From Thermoplasmata archaeon (lineage in GTDB: Archaea; Thermoplasmatota; Thermoplasmata; Thermoplasmatales; GCA-001856825), in contig JAJYUZ010000004.1 in the NCBI GenBank assembly GCA_021792255.1, forward strand, positions 1 through 64,000: a stretch of 64,000 bases of DNA, read 5' to 3'. The position numbers were made by a program, and so were the translations under genes. The number at the start of each line of letters is the position of its first letter. The first letter of the stretch is position 1. Positions 20,906 through 30,063 of this stretch are shown piece by piece. The notes beneath the pieces were generated by a model that saw only the letters and a list, made by a program, of their open reading frames with translations, ran no database searches and was not told the DNA's origin.

Positions 20906-22225
20906 CTAAATTACCTCTTTTCCCATCAGCTCTCTCAGTACCTTTGGTACAACTATGCTACCGTCCTCGAGCTGATTGTTTTCTATTATTGCTACAAGCG
21001 TTCTGGTCATAGCTGCCAGCGTTGAGTTCAAGGTGTGCACATATGCATTTCCGTCCTTTCCCCTATATCTGACCTTTAATCTCCTCGCCTGGTAATCCAT
21101 TACGTTGGATGCGCTCACAACTTCCCTAAACTGTGCCTGTGCTGGATACCACGCTTCTATGTCGAACTTCCTGCTAGCAACGTTGCCCAAATCTCCCGTT
21201 GCAATATCGACTATGCGGAATGGTATTCCGAGGGCTCGGTAAAACTCTTTCGCATTTTCTAGCAATTTCTGATGATAGCTTTTCGAATCTTCTGGCTTCA
21301 CGAAGGCAAATTGCTCTATCTTGTTGAATTGGTGAACCCTGAAAATTCCTTTTGTGTCTTTTCCATGAGCTCCTGCTTCCTTCCTGAAACAAGGAGATAT
21401 TCCTGCGTAGAGCAACGGAAGTTGGTTTTCCTCAAGGATGGTGTCATAATGGAAAGCAGCTATCGGGTGTTCTGAAGTTGCTATCAGATACAGATCCTCT
21501 CCCTCTATCTTGTAAAGGGTATCTTCGAAAGCAGTGAAGTCGGTGGCACCGTCGGTCGCTTGCTTGTTTAGCATGAATGGGGGCTCAACGAGTGTGAATC
21601 CTTTCTTTTGCATGAACTCAAGGGCAAAATGTTCCAATGAAGTCTCCAGCAGGACCAGACTTCCTAGCAAATAGTAGAACCTTGAGCCAGAGACCATTGC
21701 AGCACTTTCTAGATTTGCAAGATTTCTTTTCACCAGGAGATCGACGTGACTCTGAGGTTTGAATCTAGAAATTTCATACTCCATCTTGCCCATGCTCTGA
21801 GCTACGAACCCTTCGACATCACTTTCGAAGACCTTGGCCCTCCCCTCGAAATAGATCGGAAGATTTCCAGAGTCATCCTTTGCAACGGGTGCCTCCGGAT
21901 CGACAATATTAGGGATTTTCTTCAGTATCAAGTCTCTTTCTGATTCTATCTCTCTTAGCTTTGTTTCGTAGTCGCCTATGTTTCTATCTATTTCAGAGGC
22001 CTTTGACTTTATTGAATCCGAATTTCCTCCGGCCCTGATTATTTCTCCGATCTCTCTGACCAGCTTGTTCTTGTCCGCCTTCAGATTATTGGACTTTCTC
22101 AGAAGTTCCCTCCACTCTGAATCCAGTCTTATGGCCTCCTTGATGATTTCATCGCTCTGAAATCTTCTCTTTTGGCTGTCAAAGAGAATTTCGGGATTCT
22201 TTCTGAGAATGTTTACGTCTATCAC
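20906..22225 (-). CDS. serS: Seryl-tRNA synthetase
   Basis: A 439-residue class II synthetase of the common (bacterial/eukaryotic-like) SerRS type, not the rare methanogen type. The N-terminal coiled-coil tRNA-binding arm (about 30-105) is lysine- and glutamate-rich; motif 2 is in SPCFRKEAGAHGKDTKGIFRVHQF and motif 3 in NSTLAAMTRTLVAIIENNQ. GTG at 22225 is preceded by a TATA-like CTAATAAAATTG (complement) centred 26 nt upstream, so it is probably leaderless. It is followed by hel308 after 3 nt. Confidence 0.96.
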   Translation of the reverse strand: MIDVNILRKNPEILFDSQKRRFQSDEIIKEAIRLDSEWRELLRKSNNLKADKNKLVREIGEIIRAGGNSDSIKSKASEIDRNIGDYETKLREIESERDLILKKIPNIVDPEAPVAKDDSGNLPIYFEGRAKVFESDVEGFVAQSMGKMEYEISRFKPQSHVDLLVKRNLANLESAAMVSGSRFYYLLGSLVLLETSLEHFALEFMQKKGFTLVEPPFMLNKQATDGATDFTAFEDTLYKIEGEDLYLIATSEHPIAAFHYDTILEENQLPLLYAGISPCFRKEAGAHGKDTKGIFRVHQFNKIEQFAFVKPEDSKSYHQKLLENAKEFYRALGIPFRIVDIATGDLGNVASRKFDIEAWYPAQAQFREVVSASNVMDYQARRLKVRYRGKDGNAYVHTLNSTLAAMTRTLVAIIENNQLEDGSIVVPKVLRELMGKEVI

Positions 22226-22298
22226 TATTTGTCAACGTAATCATTCTAATAAAATTGTTCACCCAGACTTGATTTCTCGAAATGCTCTTTCGAAGTCA

Positions 22299-24236
22299 CT
22301 AGTTATCGGATTTTCCTATCACGTCTCTTATTTTCTTCGTCAACAGTTCAGAGATCTCCTTACCTTCAAACTGCCCTCTTGCCTCTTTCATGACCTTTCC
22401 CATTATCAGTTTGAATGACCCCTCTCCTCTCTCCTTTATCAGAGATTTATTTTCCTCTATCACGCTCTCAATAATTCTTACCAGTTTTTCCGTATCTTCG
22501 CTCTTTATTTTAAAATCAACCCCTATCTCTTTCATCTCGTGTTGGTCTTTGAGAATAAGGGTAAAGTCTAGCGATTCATTTTTGGTCAACATTATCTTTC
22601 TATTCTCAGAGAGACCGAACTCTCCGTCCTGGTATAGGGATTCCAGGGATTCGGAAGGTATGTTCCCTTTAGAAAATCGGTTGATCAGGGTCTTCGCCTT
22701 CTGCAGATCAGGAGGCTCAGATGAGAATACCACAGAGAGAAATTTTGCACAAATCTTGGGATTCCCGAATTCATTTACGAAAGATTCCAGCACATCATCG
22801 TACTCTTTCCATAGCGAATTAAAGGCCTCCTGCCTAGGTACACCTAGAGCCTCCAGAAGATTCACCCTCTGCTCTACAGTAGGCGGCAACTTCTTTTCCA
22901 CCTCTTTCAAATAGCTCGGATCCAGCCGAATAAGGGGAATGTCCGTTTCGGGGTACATTCTTGAACTTCCTGCTAAAGGTCTCAAATACCTTGTCCCGTT
23001 TTCTGTGGCCCCTCTGGTTTCAGCAGGGACTCCACCCAGAGCATCTTTGATCCTATTTTGAATTATCTCGATGCATACCTCTATTTTGGTCGGTTCAAGA
23101 ACTATAAGACCAAAGGCATCATCAGTTTTCGACCCGAGTTTTCTGGAAATCTCTTGCTTTTCGTTCTCACCTATTCCATAATTTGGCAGCTCATCTGAGT
23201 GAATAAATCCGCCAATTCCGACCACCTTCAGTCTCTCTGCTATTTCCTTTCCCAGTCTGAATCTTCCATTGTTAAGAACCCCAGACAATCCCGGAAGAGT
23301 GAAGCCAAATATCTTCTTCCCACTCTTTGCTCCCTTTGAAAAGAGTTCGTAATCTTTAAAATAGTTCGAGTTCGTCAAGTCTTCCAGGAGTAACCCCGTG
23401 GAAACGGCCCTACCTTTGAGTACATTTGCTATCTCAATGAGGGACTCCTGTCTTTCTATCTCTTTTGAAAGTACTTTCTCTATTTGTGATAGCGACTGAA
23501 CCCCCTTGATTTCAACCCTGTTCCCCCCCTTTATCGAGACGTTGAGATCCTGCCTTATACTGCTAGCCTCTCTCCTTATCATCCCACTCTGCTTGACCGC
23601 CAGACCTATACTCTGAGCCACTTCTCTCGCTTCTTTGGGGCTGCGCATGTCGGGATCAGTTGAAATCTCTATCAAAGGGATGCCAAGTCTGTCCAAATTA
23701 TAGACGATCTTTTCACCTTCTTCCCTGACTTTTTTGCAAGCTTCCTCCTCAAGCGTGACAGATGTAATTCCTATGTTCCTGGAATTTCCCTTGAAATTCC
23801 CGTGCAGTCCAATGATTCCGGTCCTCTGGAACCCGGAAGTGTTAGAACCGTCTATGACAATTTTTCTCATGAAGTGCACATTATCGACAATTCTGCAACC
23901 CATTATCAGGGATACCACCACTGCAGTCTCCAGCGTCTCCCTTCCAGGAAGGTGAGGCGGTTCTTCATCCATCTCCACTAGGCACGAATTTTCCGTTTTG
24001 ATGTATTCGTACTCCTTCCCCTTTGACGATTCTTGCATCGCTGCTGCATCCTTGTCAGATTTTTCTCCGGAGACCACGCTGAGTTTCCTCTCGAAGGATC
24101 CAAGTTCTAGTACGCTTTCCTCTCCGAGGCATTCACAGAATAGCTTCCTTCCCTTGACTTGGAAGTGTATCTCTAACCCTATCTTGGTATCATTCGGTTC
24201 TTCTTTCAGAGATCTCCCCCCTGAGATTCTTGTCAA
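22299..24236 (-). CDS. gatE: Glutamyl-tRNA(Gln) amidotransferase subunit E
   Basis: A 645-residue GatE, the kinase/amidotransferase subunit of the archaeal GatDE complex that converts Glu-tRNA(Gln) to Gln-tRNA(Gln). GLEIHFQV near the start is the GatB/GatE signature, EIKGVQSLSQIEKV lies in the core, an AspRS-like insertion follows about 290-410, and the C-terminal YqeY-like tail closes it. The start is uncertain: a TTG at 24236 gives a 47-nt overlap with gatD, while a GGGGGGAG ribosome binding site lies inside this stretch, with CTG at 24209 downstream of it. Confidence 0.95.
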   Translation of the reverse strand: MTRISGGRSLKEEPNDTKIGLEIHFQVKGRKLFCECLGEESVLELGSFERKLSVVSGEKSDKDAAAMQESSKGKEYEYIKTENSCLVEMDEEPPHLPGRETLETAVVVSLIMGCRIVDNVHFMRKIVIDGSNTSGFQRTGIIGLHGNFKGNSRNIGITSVTLEEEACKKVREEGEKIVYNLDRLGIPLIEISTDPDMRSPKEAREVAQSIGLAVKQSGMIRREASSIRQDLNVSIKGGNRVEIKGVQSLSQIEKVLSKEIERQESLIEIANVLKGRAVSTGLLLEDLTNSNYFKDYELFSKGAKSGKKIFGFTLPGLSGVLNNGRFRLGKEIAERLKVVGIGGFIHSDELPNYGIGENEKQEISRKLGSKTDDAFGLIVLEPTKIEVCIEIIQNRIKDALGGVPAETRGATENGTRYLRPLAGSSRMYPETDIPLIRLDPSYLKEVEKKLPPTVEQRVNLLEALGVPRQEAFNSLWKEYDDVLESFVNEFGNPKICAKFLSVVFSSEPPDLQKAKTLINRFSKGNIPSESLESLYQDGEFGLSENRKIMLTKNESLDFTLILKDQHEMKEIGVDFKIKSEDTEKLVRIIESVIEENKSLIKERGEGSFKLIMGKVMKEARGQFEGKEISELLTKKIRDVIGKSDN

Positions 24237-25419
24237 GAAGATTTCTAGCAGTGTCTACGTCGAAATTGCCCAGGAGGAATGATAGCTTTGTGTAGGCGAC
24301 CTCTGGCAGCATGTCATGAAGAGGGATCACTCCGGCTTCTAGAAGGTTCCTTCCAGTCGTGTATACTTCAAGATCCACCGCACCATAGAGACACTGAGTG
24401 GTCATTCCTATGATCTTACCCTGAGATGTATACTCCTTGACTCTTGAAGCGAATCTGTTTGTGATGTGCCCAAGTCCCGTACCCGCTAAGATGAGACCAT
24501 CGTTTACCTGCGCAAACTTTTCGAAGAGCTCTTCACTCAGCCCCGGATAGAAATAGAGAAGTCCAACTTTTTCGCTTAACTTGTCGTACAGTTTCATGGG
24601 TTTTTCGTTTATCTTTTCGTATTTTCTCCATTGAATCCTTAGATCTCTATCTACACGGCCTATAGGTTCAGAATTGATGCTCTTAAATGCATCCCGCCTA
24701 GACGAGTGCATCTTTCTAAGCCTGACTCCCGAGTGAATGTCGAGAGCGTCATCGCTGGTGGATGAATGCATCACCACGCAGACTTGACCAACATCAGACT
24801 GTGCGACTCTGACTGCACCTTTCAGATTAAAAAAAGCGTCCGAAGACGGTCTGTCTGGGGAGCGCTGAGAAGCAGTGAACACAATGGGCGCCTTGGGATT
24901 TTCTATCAAAAACGAGAGAGCAGATGAAGTGAACGATAGCACGTCAGTTCCATGAGTGATCACTACCCCATCTCTCTCACTGATTCTTTCGTACACTTTC
25001 TTTGCTATGTTGATCCAGTCCGCCTTTTGCATATCCTCCGATAGGATGTTGAGAATGATTTCGGTACCAATCGAAGCTATCTTTGCCAGATCTGGTTGAG
25101 CGTGCAACATCTCCTGGGGGGTTTCTGCCGGTTTCACTGCACCGGTCTCATAGTCCACATAGCTAGCAATAGTTCCCCCAGTCCCGAGCACAAACACTCG
25201 TTTCCCCTCTCCAGTTACCTTTTCTTCCGAAAATTTTCTCTGGACAAACTTGGAAAGCAAGCTGATCGAACCTATGCTAGAATTCTCGAGGGAGAGGTTG
25301 TAGCCGTTCTGAAGTTTAATTACGGTCACTTTTTCATCTTTTGAAATGAACATTCCTGAGAACTTGGTTCCTTTCCATTGAACTTCGACTTTGTCGCCTG
25401 ATTCTATGGTATCGGACAC
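24190..25419 (-). CDS. gatD: Glutamyl-tRNA(Gln) amidotransferase subunit D
   Basis: A 409-residue GatD, an L-asparaginase-like glutaminase that releases ammonia for GatE. An N-terminal SH3-like domain (1-60) precedes the asparaginase fold with the first catalytic threonine in GTGGTIAS (Thr83) and the second site in THGTD (155-159). It is upstream of and overlaps gatE. The GTG start is preceded by AAGTTTTTTTATG (minus strand), centred 24 nt upstream, suggesting leaderless initiation. Confidence 0.95.
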   Translation of the reverse strand: MSDTIESGDKVEVQWKGTKFSGMFISKDEKVTVIKLQNGYNLSLENSSIGSISLLSKFVQRKFSEEKVTGEGKRVFVLGTGGTIASYVDYETGAVKPAETPQEMLHAQPDLAKIASIGTEIILNILSEDMQKADWINIAKKVYERISERDGVVITHGTDVLSFTSSALSFLIENPKAPIVFTASQRSPDRPSSDAFFNLKGAVRVAQSDVGQVCVVMHSSTSDDALDIHSGVRLRKMHSSRRDAFKSINSEPIGRVDRDLRIQWRKYEKINEKPMKLYDKLSEKVGLLYFYPGLSEELFEKFAQVNDGLILAGTGLGHITNRFASRVKEYTSQGKIIGMTTQCLYGAVDLEVYTTGRNLLEAGVIPLHDMLPEVAYTKLSFLLGNFDVDTARNLLDKNLRGEISERRTE

Positions 25420-25562
25420 AGATAGAGATGTCTAATTCATAAAAAAACTTGCCGAGAATGCCAACGGCCTTCGATTAGCTATTTTGTCGAAGGGATGATT
25501 AAATGGTAAATATTGTGAGTGACCTAAAAGAAATGGTTTAATGGTAGTGTTAATTCAGTTGT

Positions 25563-26081
25563 ATGCGTCCGCTCTTGATAGGGAGGTTTCAACCATTCCA
25601 CAACGGCCACATGTGGCTTGCGAGGAAGATTATCAACGAGTACGGCTCCCTCATTATAGGAATAGGAAGTGCTCAAGAATCGCACACACTTTCGAATCCA
25701 TTCACCGCGGGTGAAAGGCAGTACATGATTCAACGAGCACTGGAAGCAGACTCAATACACGACTACTATCTAGTCCCGATAGAAGACCTGTACAGAAATA
25801 GCCTGTGGGTCAGTCACATAGTCTCGCTCACTCCTCCGTTCGATATCGCCATTTCTGCAAACCCACTGGTCAAGAGACTTTTCATGGAAGCCGGGAAGAA
25901 CGTCTTGGAACCAAAGATGAAATCCAGAGAATTGTATTCTGGCAGGGAGATAAGAAAGAAGATCATAGAAGGGGAGAAGTGGGATGACTTGGTTCCGGAT
26001 CAAGTATATAAGGTCATAATGGAAATAGACGGGATCAAGAGACTTCAGGATCTTGCAAAAACCGATGAGGTTAATAGGTGA
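25563..26081 (+). CDS. nadM: Nicotinamide-nucleotide adenylyltransferase
   Basis: A 172-residue archaeal NMN adenylyltransferase making NAD from NMN and ATP. GRFQPFHNGH (7-16) is the nucleotidyltransferase HxGH-type motif, and YSGREIRKKI (about 127-136) replaces the usual ISSTxIR motif. GGTTTAATGG centred 24 nt upstream supports the ATG. It overlaps rpoL by 4 nt. Confidence 0.95.
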   Translation: MRPLLIGRFQPFHNGHMWLARKIINEYGSLIIGIGSAQESHTLSNPFTAGERQYMIQRALEADSIHDYYLVPIEDLYRNSLWVSHIVSLTPPFDIAISANPLVKRLFMEAGKNVLEPKMKSRELYSGREIRKKIIEGEKWDDLVPDQVYKVIMEIDGIKRLQDLAKTDEVNR

Positions 26082-26383
26082 ATAAAAATAGGGTCCAAAT
26101 GAAAGAAATGGAGTTTGTTGTTGTAGATAAGGGGAAGGACTTCATAGTTTACGAAGTACTCAACAACGATAACACGATATTGAGGCCGCTGATGGAGGAG
26201 ATAGAAAAAGACAGCATGGTTGAGAACGTCAGGTACTATTTCGAGCATCCATATCTTTCAAATCCAAAAATCCACATAAATGTGAAGCAGGGAAAACCTC
26301 AGGCTGCCCTCAAGAGAAGCCTCAGGAGAATGGAAAAGATATACGAAAATCTGTACGGACAGTACAGAAAGACAAGCACTTAG
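26078..26383 (+). CDS. rpoL: DNA-directed RNA polymerase subunit L (Rpo11)
   Basis: A 101-residue RpoL, the small Rpb11/alpha-N-like subunit that dimerises with subunit D in polymerase assembly. NDNTILRPLMEEIEKD and the following YFEHPYLSNPKIHINVKQG and ALKRSLRRMEKIYENL fit the family. The GTG at 26078 overlaps the nadM stop and has GAGGT 7 nt upstream; an ATG at 26099 is a possible alternative that would start closer to the conserved core. Confidence 0.88.
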   Translation: MNKNRVQMKEMEFVVVDKGKDFIVYEVLNNDNTILRPLMEEIEKDSMVENVRYYFEHPYLSNPKIHINVKQGKPQAALKRSLRRMEKIYENLYGQYRKTST

Positions 26384-26723
26384 TTGAAAACATAACTACC
26401 CGCAAGACTTTTTTCGCAGATCGGATCTGCTAATCGTCGACTTGAAAATGTCCAGCAGAACAGAATCATAAAAAATGATGACGGGAGTTTGAAAACCTGC
26501 TGACTTGCGTCACTTAAGTAAATACGCAATCCGTGTTCGTATAGAGATCCAACCTTGTCTTCAAGAATATTGATGGTGGGGGTTTCAAGGGAAAGCAGGT
26601 ATATGGGAGTTGTACCCAAAGGGCTCGGCTTATCCTCTTAAATCGCCATCCCATACAAAACCGGGAATGATAGCCTAGTATTTCCGACATGAAAGTTTTT
26701 ATCCGCTTTCCTAATTGGTTCCC
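26384..26723 (+). other. Intergenic region between rpoL and the PAC2 gene
   Basis: About 340 nt without a supported gene. On the minus strand, 26380-26619 reads as a 79-codon TTG-started frame with protein-like composition (INILEDKVGSLYEHGLRIYL), but no ribosome binding site, promoter or homologue supports it. A TTGCGT...ACGCAA inverted repeat lies around 26504-26529. The TATA box of the downstream gene is at its right end. Confidence 0.35.
26693..26704 (+). promoter_or_regulatory. TATA-like box of the PAC2 gene; decides its start
   Basis: AAGTTTTTATCC is centred 26 nt before the ATG at 26724 and only 17 nt before the in-frame TTG at 26715, so the ATG is the likely leaderless start. Confidence 0.5.
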
Positions 26724-27467
26724 ATGAACCAAAACGAGCCACAAATTATTGAACTGGACAAGTTTGTCTCAAAGAATCCGTTAGTAATTCTTGGATTCGT
26801 CGAATCAACCACTTTGGGACTTTTGACTTCATCGTATCTCATAGAGCAGGTCAAGCTCCACCAGATCGCTCAGATCAAGAGCATCCATATTCCTCCGGTG
26901 ACCGTATTTGTGGGCGGGAAGATGAGGACGCCATTCAGGATTTACATGAACAAGGAAGGTACTCTTATGGTCATCACGTGCGAAGTTCCGATTGACGATG
27001 AGGGTCTTTATGAAATCTCATCTGCGCTAGTAAGGTGGCTCGAGAACGTAAAACCTAGTGAGCTTGTGGTCGTGGACGGAATCCCTATCAAGGGGTTGAT
27101 CGACAAGAGAACGGTCTATGCAGCTGCAGAGTCTTCTAACATCGAGAAACTGTCTATTACCGGAGTAGAAAGCGCTGGATCTGCGATTATTTCTGGAATA
27201 GGTGGTGCACTTATTAACGAATGCATAGGGCGGAAGATCGATGCAGTGTCTCTGATGACGGAGACATCTATCGATGTGCCCGATCCCGGAGCGGTCCTTT
27301 CGATCGTGGAAGTCTTAAATAAAGCTTACAATCTCAAAATAGGCACCGACATTTTGCATGATTCGGTGAAGAAGTTACAGGAACAGACCAACGAAATAAT
27401 CAGTAAGTTCAATCAACTACAGAAGGACAAAACTCAGAAGCAGCCAGAACAGTCCATATACGGTTAG
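26724..27467 (+). CDS. PAC2 family protein (proteasome assembly chaperone-like)
   Basis: A 247-residue archaeal PAC2-family protein. Recognisable elements are the early LVILGFVESTTLGLLTSSYLI, a central ELVVVDGIPIKG and VESAGSAIISGIGGALINEC, and SLMTETSIDVPDPGAVLSIVE. A predicted coiled coil is at the C terminus (about 212-240). The family is related to eukaryotic proteasome assembly chaperone 2, but a proteasome role in archaea is not firmly established. The LOG-like gene follows with no obvious break, although that gene has its own promoter candidate. Confidence 0.85.
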   Translation: MNQNEPQIIELDKFVSKNPLVILGFVESTTLGLLTSSYLIEQVKLHQIAQIKSIHIPPVTVFVGGKMRTPFRIYMNKEGTLMVITCEVPIDDEGLYEISSALVRWLENVKPSELVVVDGIPIKGLIDKRTVYAAAESSNIEKLSITGVESAGSAIISGIGGALINECIGRKIDAVSLMTETSIDVPDPGAVLSIVEVLNKAYNLKIGTDILHDSVKKLQEQTNEIISKFNQLQKDKTQKQPEQSIYG

Positions 27468-27486
27468 ATGGGAGAGAGACGTTCAG

Positions 27487-27497
27487 ATTTAAATTTT
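27487..27497 (+). promoter_or_regulatory. TATA-like box inside the upstream reading frame; decides the LOG-like start
   Basis: ATTTAAATTTT is centred about 25 nt before the ATG at 27516. An upstream in-frame ATG at 27468 lies ahead of this box and adds 16 residues that the family does not need, so 27516 is preferred. Confidence 0.45.
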
Positions 27498-27515
27498 CGA
27501 AGTGAATTAGCCTTA

Positions 27516-27989
27516 ATGCTAAATATCTCCGTAATCGGAGGAAGTGAAATTCCGGCCAAGACCTGCGAGGTTGCGCGTGAAGTAGGACGGTTGCTAGCCA
27601 AGGGAGGAGCAACGGTCTTTTGTGGAGGACTGTCCGGGGTAATGGAATGTGTCGCCAAAGGAGTAAGAGAAGAGAATGGTCTCGTAATCGGAATACTGCC
27701 TGGAAATCTCCCAGAGGAAGGAAACAAGTATTTGTCTGCCGCTCTTCCTACCGGTCTTGGCTATGCTAGAAATTTCTTGGTGGTTAGGGCAGGCAAAGTG
27801 GTAATCGCGATCGACGGTTCCACGGGCACAATCTCCGAAGCATCATTTGCCCTTGCAGAGGGTAAGGATGTCATCGCCATAGGGGATCTGGAATTCGTTC
27901 CAAAGAAGAAAAGCGAAGGCAAATTCATAAAGGTGACATCGCCGAAGGAAGCAGTAGAACTCTCATTAAGACTCGCATCTGAGAAATAG
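27516..27989 (+). CDS. LOG/TIGR00725-like nucleotide-binding protein
   Basis: A 157-residue Rossmann-fold protein related to the LOG (cytokinin phosphoribohydrolase, once called lysine decarboxylase) superfamily. Motifs are ISVIGGSE at the start, FCGGLSGVMECVAKG, a PTGLGYARNFLVVR stretch and the GSTGTISEASFAL loop (equivalent to the PGGxGTxxE motif). The family probably hydrolyses or binds nucleotide monophosphates; the substrate here is unknown. Confidence 0.82.
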   Translation: MLNISVIGGSEIPAKTCEVAREVGRLLAKGGATVFCGGLSGVMECVAKGVREENGLVIGILPGNLPEEGNKYLSAALPTGLGYARNFLVVRAGKVVIAIDGSTGTISEASFALAEGKDVIAIGDLEFVPKKKSEGKFIKVTSPKEAVELSLRLASEK

Positions 27990-28060
27990 GAAGACACGAT
28001 ACCGGGAATTCAAGCGCTTTGTGATACTTGATCAACTCTGCCCCCAAATTTCATCTCGTA

Positions 28061-28072
28061 AATATTTATTAA
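28061..28072 (+). promoter_or_regulatory. TATA-like box of glyA
   Basis: AATATTTATTAA is centred 26-27 nt upstream of the glyA ATG, fitting leaderless transcription. Confidence 0.5.
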
Positions 28073-28092
28073 TTCATATTAACTGATAGAAT

Positions 28093-29376
28093 ATGTCTTT
28101 CAATTCCTCGCTAAATGAAGCCCTGTGGATAAGACAGAAAGCAAGGGAACACACAGAATTATTCAGGAATTCTATTCCTCTGATTGCTAGTGAAAATCTA
28201 ATGAGCCCTCTCACAAAAGAGATGGTCATTTCCGATTTTAACAACAGATACGCAGAAGGTCTCCCGGGGCACAGATACTATCAGGGAAACAAGACGGTCG
28301 ATGAAATGGAAACCAGGGTCGAAGAGCTGGTGAAGAAATTGTTCGACTCTAAACAGGCAGACGTGAGACCGATTTCTGGCACAAACGCCAATCAAGCGCT
28401 AGTGTTTGCGCTCCTTCAACCGAGAGAGACCATTTTGACTCCGAGCTTGGATTCTGGAGCACACATTTCCTCCGCGGAATTTGGAGCCGTAGGGATGAGA
28501 GGTTGCAACATAAAGAACATGATTTTTGACACCGAGAATATGAAGGTGGATGTTGATGGAACCAGGAAAGTTCTGCTCGCAGAGAGACCGAAAGTGGTAC
28601 TCTTCGGGTTCTCAGTTTTCCTGTTTCCTGCACCTATCAGGGAGCTCAAGGATACGATCGATGAAGTGGGCAGTTCAGTTTGGTATGACGGGGCTCACGT
28701 ACTTGGACTGATTGCAGGTAAAAAATTCCAGGACCCCTTGAGAGAGGGAGCCGATGTGATATCTGGCAGCACCCACAAGACCTTCCCAGGTCCTCAGCAC
28801 GGGGTAATATTAGGAAACACTGATGATGAGAAGTGGAAGAGAGTCAGAAGAGGAGTCTTCCCTGGAGTGATTTCAAATCACCACATCGGAGCAATGGCAG
28901 GACTTGGAGTTACGGCGGCTGAAATGATAGAGTTCGGAGAATCGTATGCTTCTGCGATTATCGAGAACGCAAAGATGCTGGGAGGGGAATTATATTCAAG
29001 AGGCTTCAAAGTGCTTGCAGAAAAGAACGGTTTCACAGAGAGTCACACTCTGCTTATCGATGTCAAGGATAAGGGAGGAGGAAAACACGTCGCAGAGGAA
29101 CTCGAGAAGAATCTCATAATACTAAACAAGAACATGATACCTGGAGATACAAACACGAAGGCACAGAATCCTTCGGGCATTAGAATAGGAACCCAGGAAG
29201 CGACTAGGATTGGAATGGGTAAGAGCGAGATGTCTCACATAGCGGAACTTATTGATAGGGCCCTAAAGGGAAATGACGTCAAGGAAGAGGTCTTAGAACT
29301 CAAGAGAGGATTCCAGGAAGTCAGTTACTGCTTCGGTAAAGAGAGAGGATATGATTTTATAGAGCTCTACAAGTGA
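28093..29376 (+). CDS. glyA: Serine hydroxymethyltransferase
   Basis: A 427-residue PLP-dependent enzyme interconverting serine and glycine with transfer of a one-carbon unit to a pterin carrier. PLIASENLMSPLT is at 29-41, the pyridoxal lysine is Lys229 in SGSTHKTFPGPQHG, and PGVISNHHIGAMAGL and RIGTQEATRIGM are conserved. It has its own promoter and is monocistronic by spacing (98 nt to the next gene). Confidence 0.96.
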   Translation: MSFNSSLNEALWIRQKAREHTELFRNSIPLIASENLMSPLTKEMVISDFNNRYAEGLPGHRYYQGNKTVDEMETRVEELVKKLFDSKQADVRPISGTNANQALVFALLQPRETILTPSLDSGAHISSAEFGAVGMRGCNIKNMIFDTENMKVDVDGTRKVLLAERPKVVLFGFSVFLFPAPIRELKDTIDEVGSSVWYDGAHVLGLIAGKKFQDPLREGADVISGSTHKTFPGPQHGVILGNTDDEKWKRVRRGVFPGVISNHHIGAMAGLGVTAAEMIEFGESYASAIIENAKMLGGELYSRGFKVLAEKNGFTESHTLLIDVKDKGGGKHVAEELEKNLIILNKNMIPGDTNTKAQNPSGIRIGTQEATRIGMGKSEMSHIAELIDRALKGNDVKEEVLELKRGFQEVSYCFGKERGYDFIELYK

Positions 29377-29474
29377 CATTCCGGAATAAGATTGAAAGTT
29401 TGCATATGCGGCCATACTGGAAACGCAGTGCTCTATTAGGATAAATTAAATTAGGAATCAATACTTGCCATTAG

Positions 29475-30011
29475 ATGACTACTCTTAACGATTCCTTTGA
29501 GTACATCATGAACAATTTCGAAAACCTTAGGGAACTGGACGAAGGAACAGTGAGCAAGGTGATCCAGACACTCCTTGACTCAAGGCACATCTTTGTTTAT
29601 GGAGTTGGCAGATCTGGTATCGTAGGAAGGATGTTTGCAATGAGGCTTGTGCAGCTTGGAATGCATGCATACTTTGTGGGAGAGACGATTGCCCCCATAG
29701 TTACGGAAAAAGATTCCGTCATCTTATTATCGGGTACAGGAGAGACACAGGGCGCATTACTGGTCGCTCAGATTTGTAGGAAAGTGAATGCAAAAATCGT
29801 CTCCATAACTTCATCAAAAGACAGCTCGATCTACAAGGCAAGCGATTTCAAAATAGTCCTAAAGACAAACAAATCCTCTGACCTTGCCCCTCTCGGAACT
29901 CTCTTCGAAAGTTCTTGCCATGTTCTCCTAGATTCGATGGTAGCACTTTTGATGAACATGAAGGGAGAAAAGGAAGCAGATCTGAGAAAGAGACACGCAA
30001 TCTGGCTATGA
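29475..30011 (+). CDS. hxlB: 6-phospho-3-hexuloisomerase
   Basis: A 178-residue SIS-domain protein, normal for the archaeal hexuloisomerase that interconverts fructose 6-phosphate and hexulose 6-phosphate. The phosphosugar-binding residues are in VYGVGRSGIVGRMFAMRL, LLSGTGETQG and ITSSKDSSIY, and the C-terminal ADLRKRHAIWL is typical of the family. Archaea lacking the oxidative pentose-phosphate pathway use it with hexulose-6-phosphate synthase to make ribulose 5-phosphate; that partner is not in the window. AAATTAAATTA (29443-29453) is centred 27 nt upstream. Confidence 0.93.
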   Translation: MTTLNDSFEYIMNNFENLRELDEGTVSKVIQTLLDSRHIFVYGVGRSGIVGRMFAMRLVQLGMHAYFVGETIAPIVTEKDSVILLSGTGETQGALLVAQICRKVNAKIVSITSSKDSSIYKASDFKIVLKTNKSSDLAPLGTLFESSCHVLLDSMVALLMNMKGEKEADLRKRHAIWL

Positions 30012-30063
30012 CACTCGACGCAGCCATAAGAAAAAAACAAATAAAGCGACAATCTACAGAATC

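Noticed and set aside
26475-26503. ATGATGA and CTGA spaced 18 nt apart, like a C/D-box sRNA
   Set aside because: Only one C-like and one D-like box, no C'/D boxes and no terminal stem; the spacing is likely by chance.
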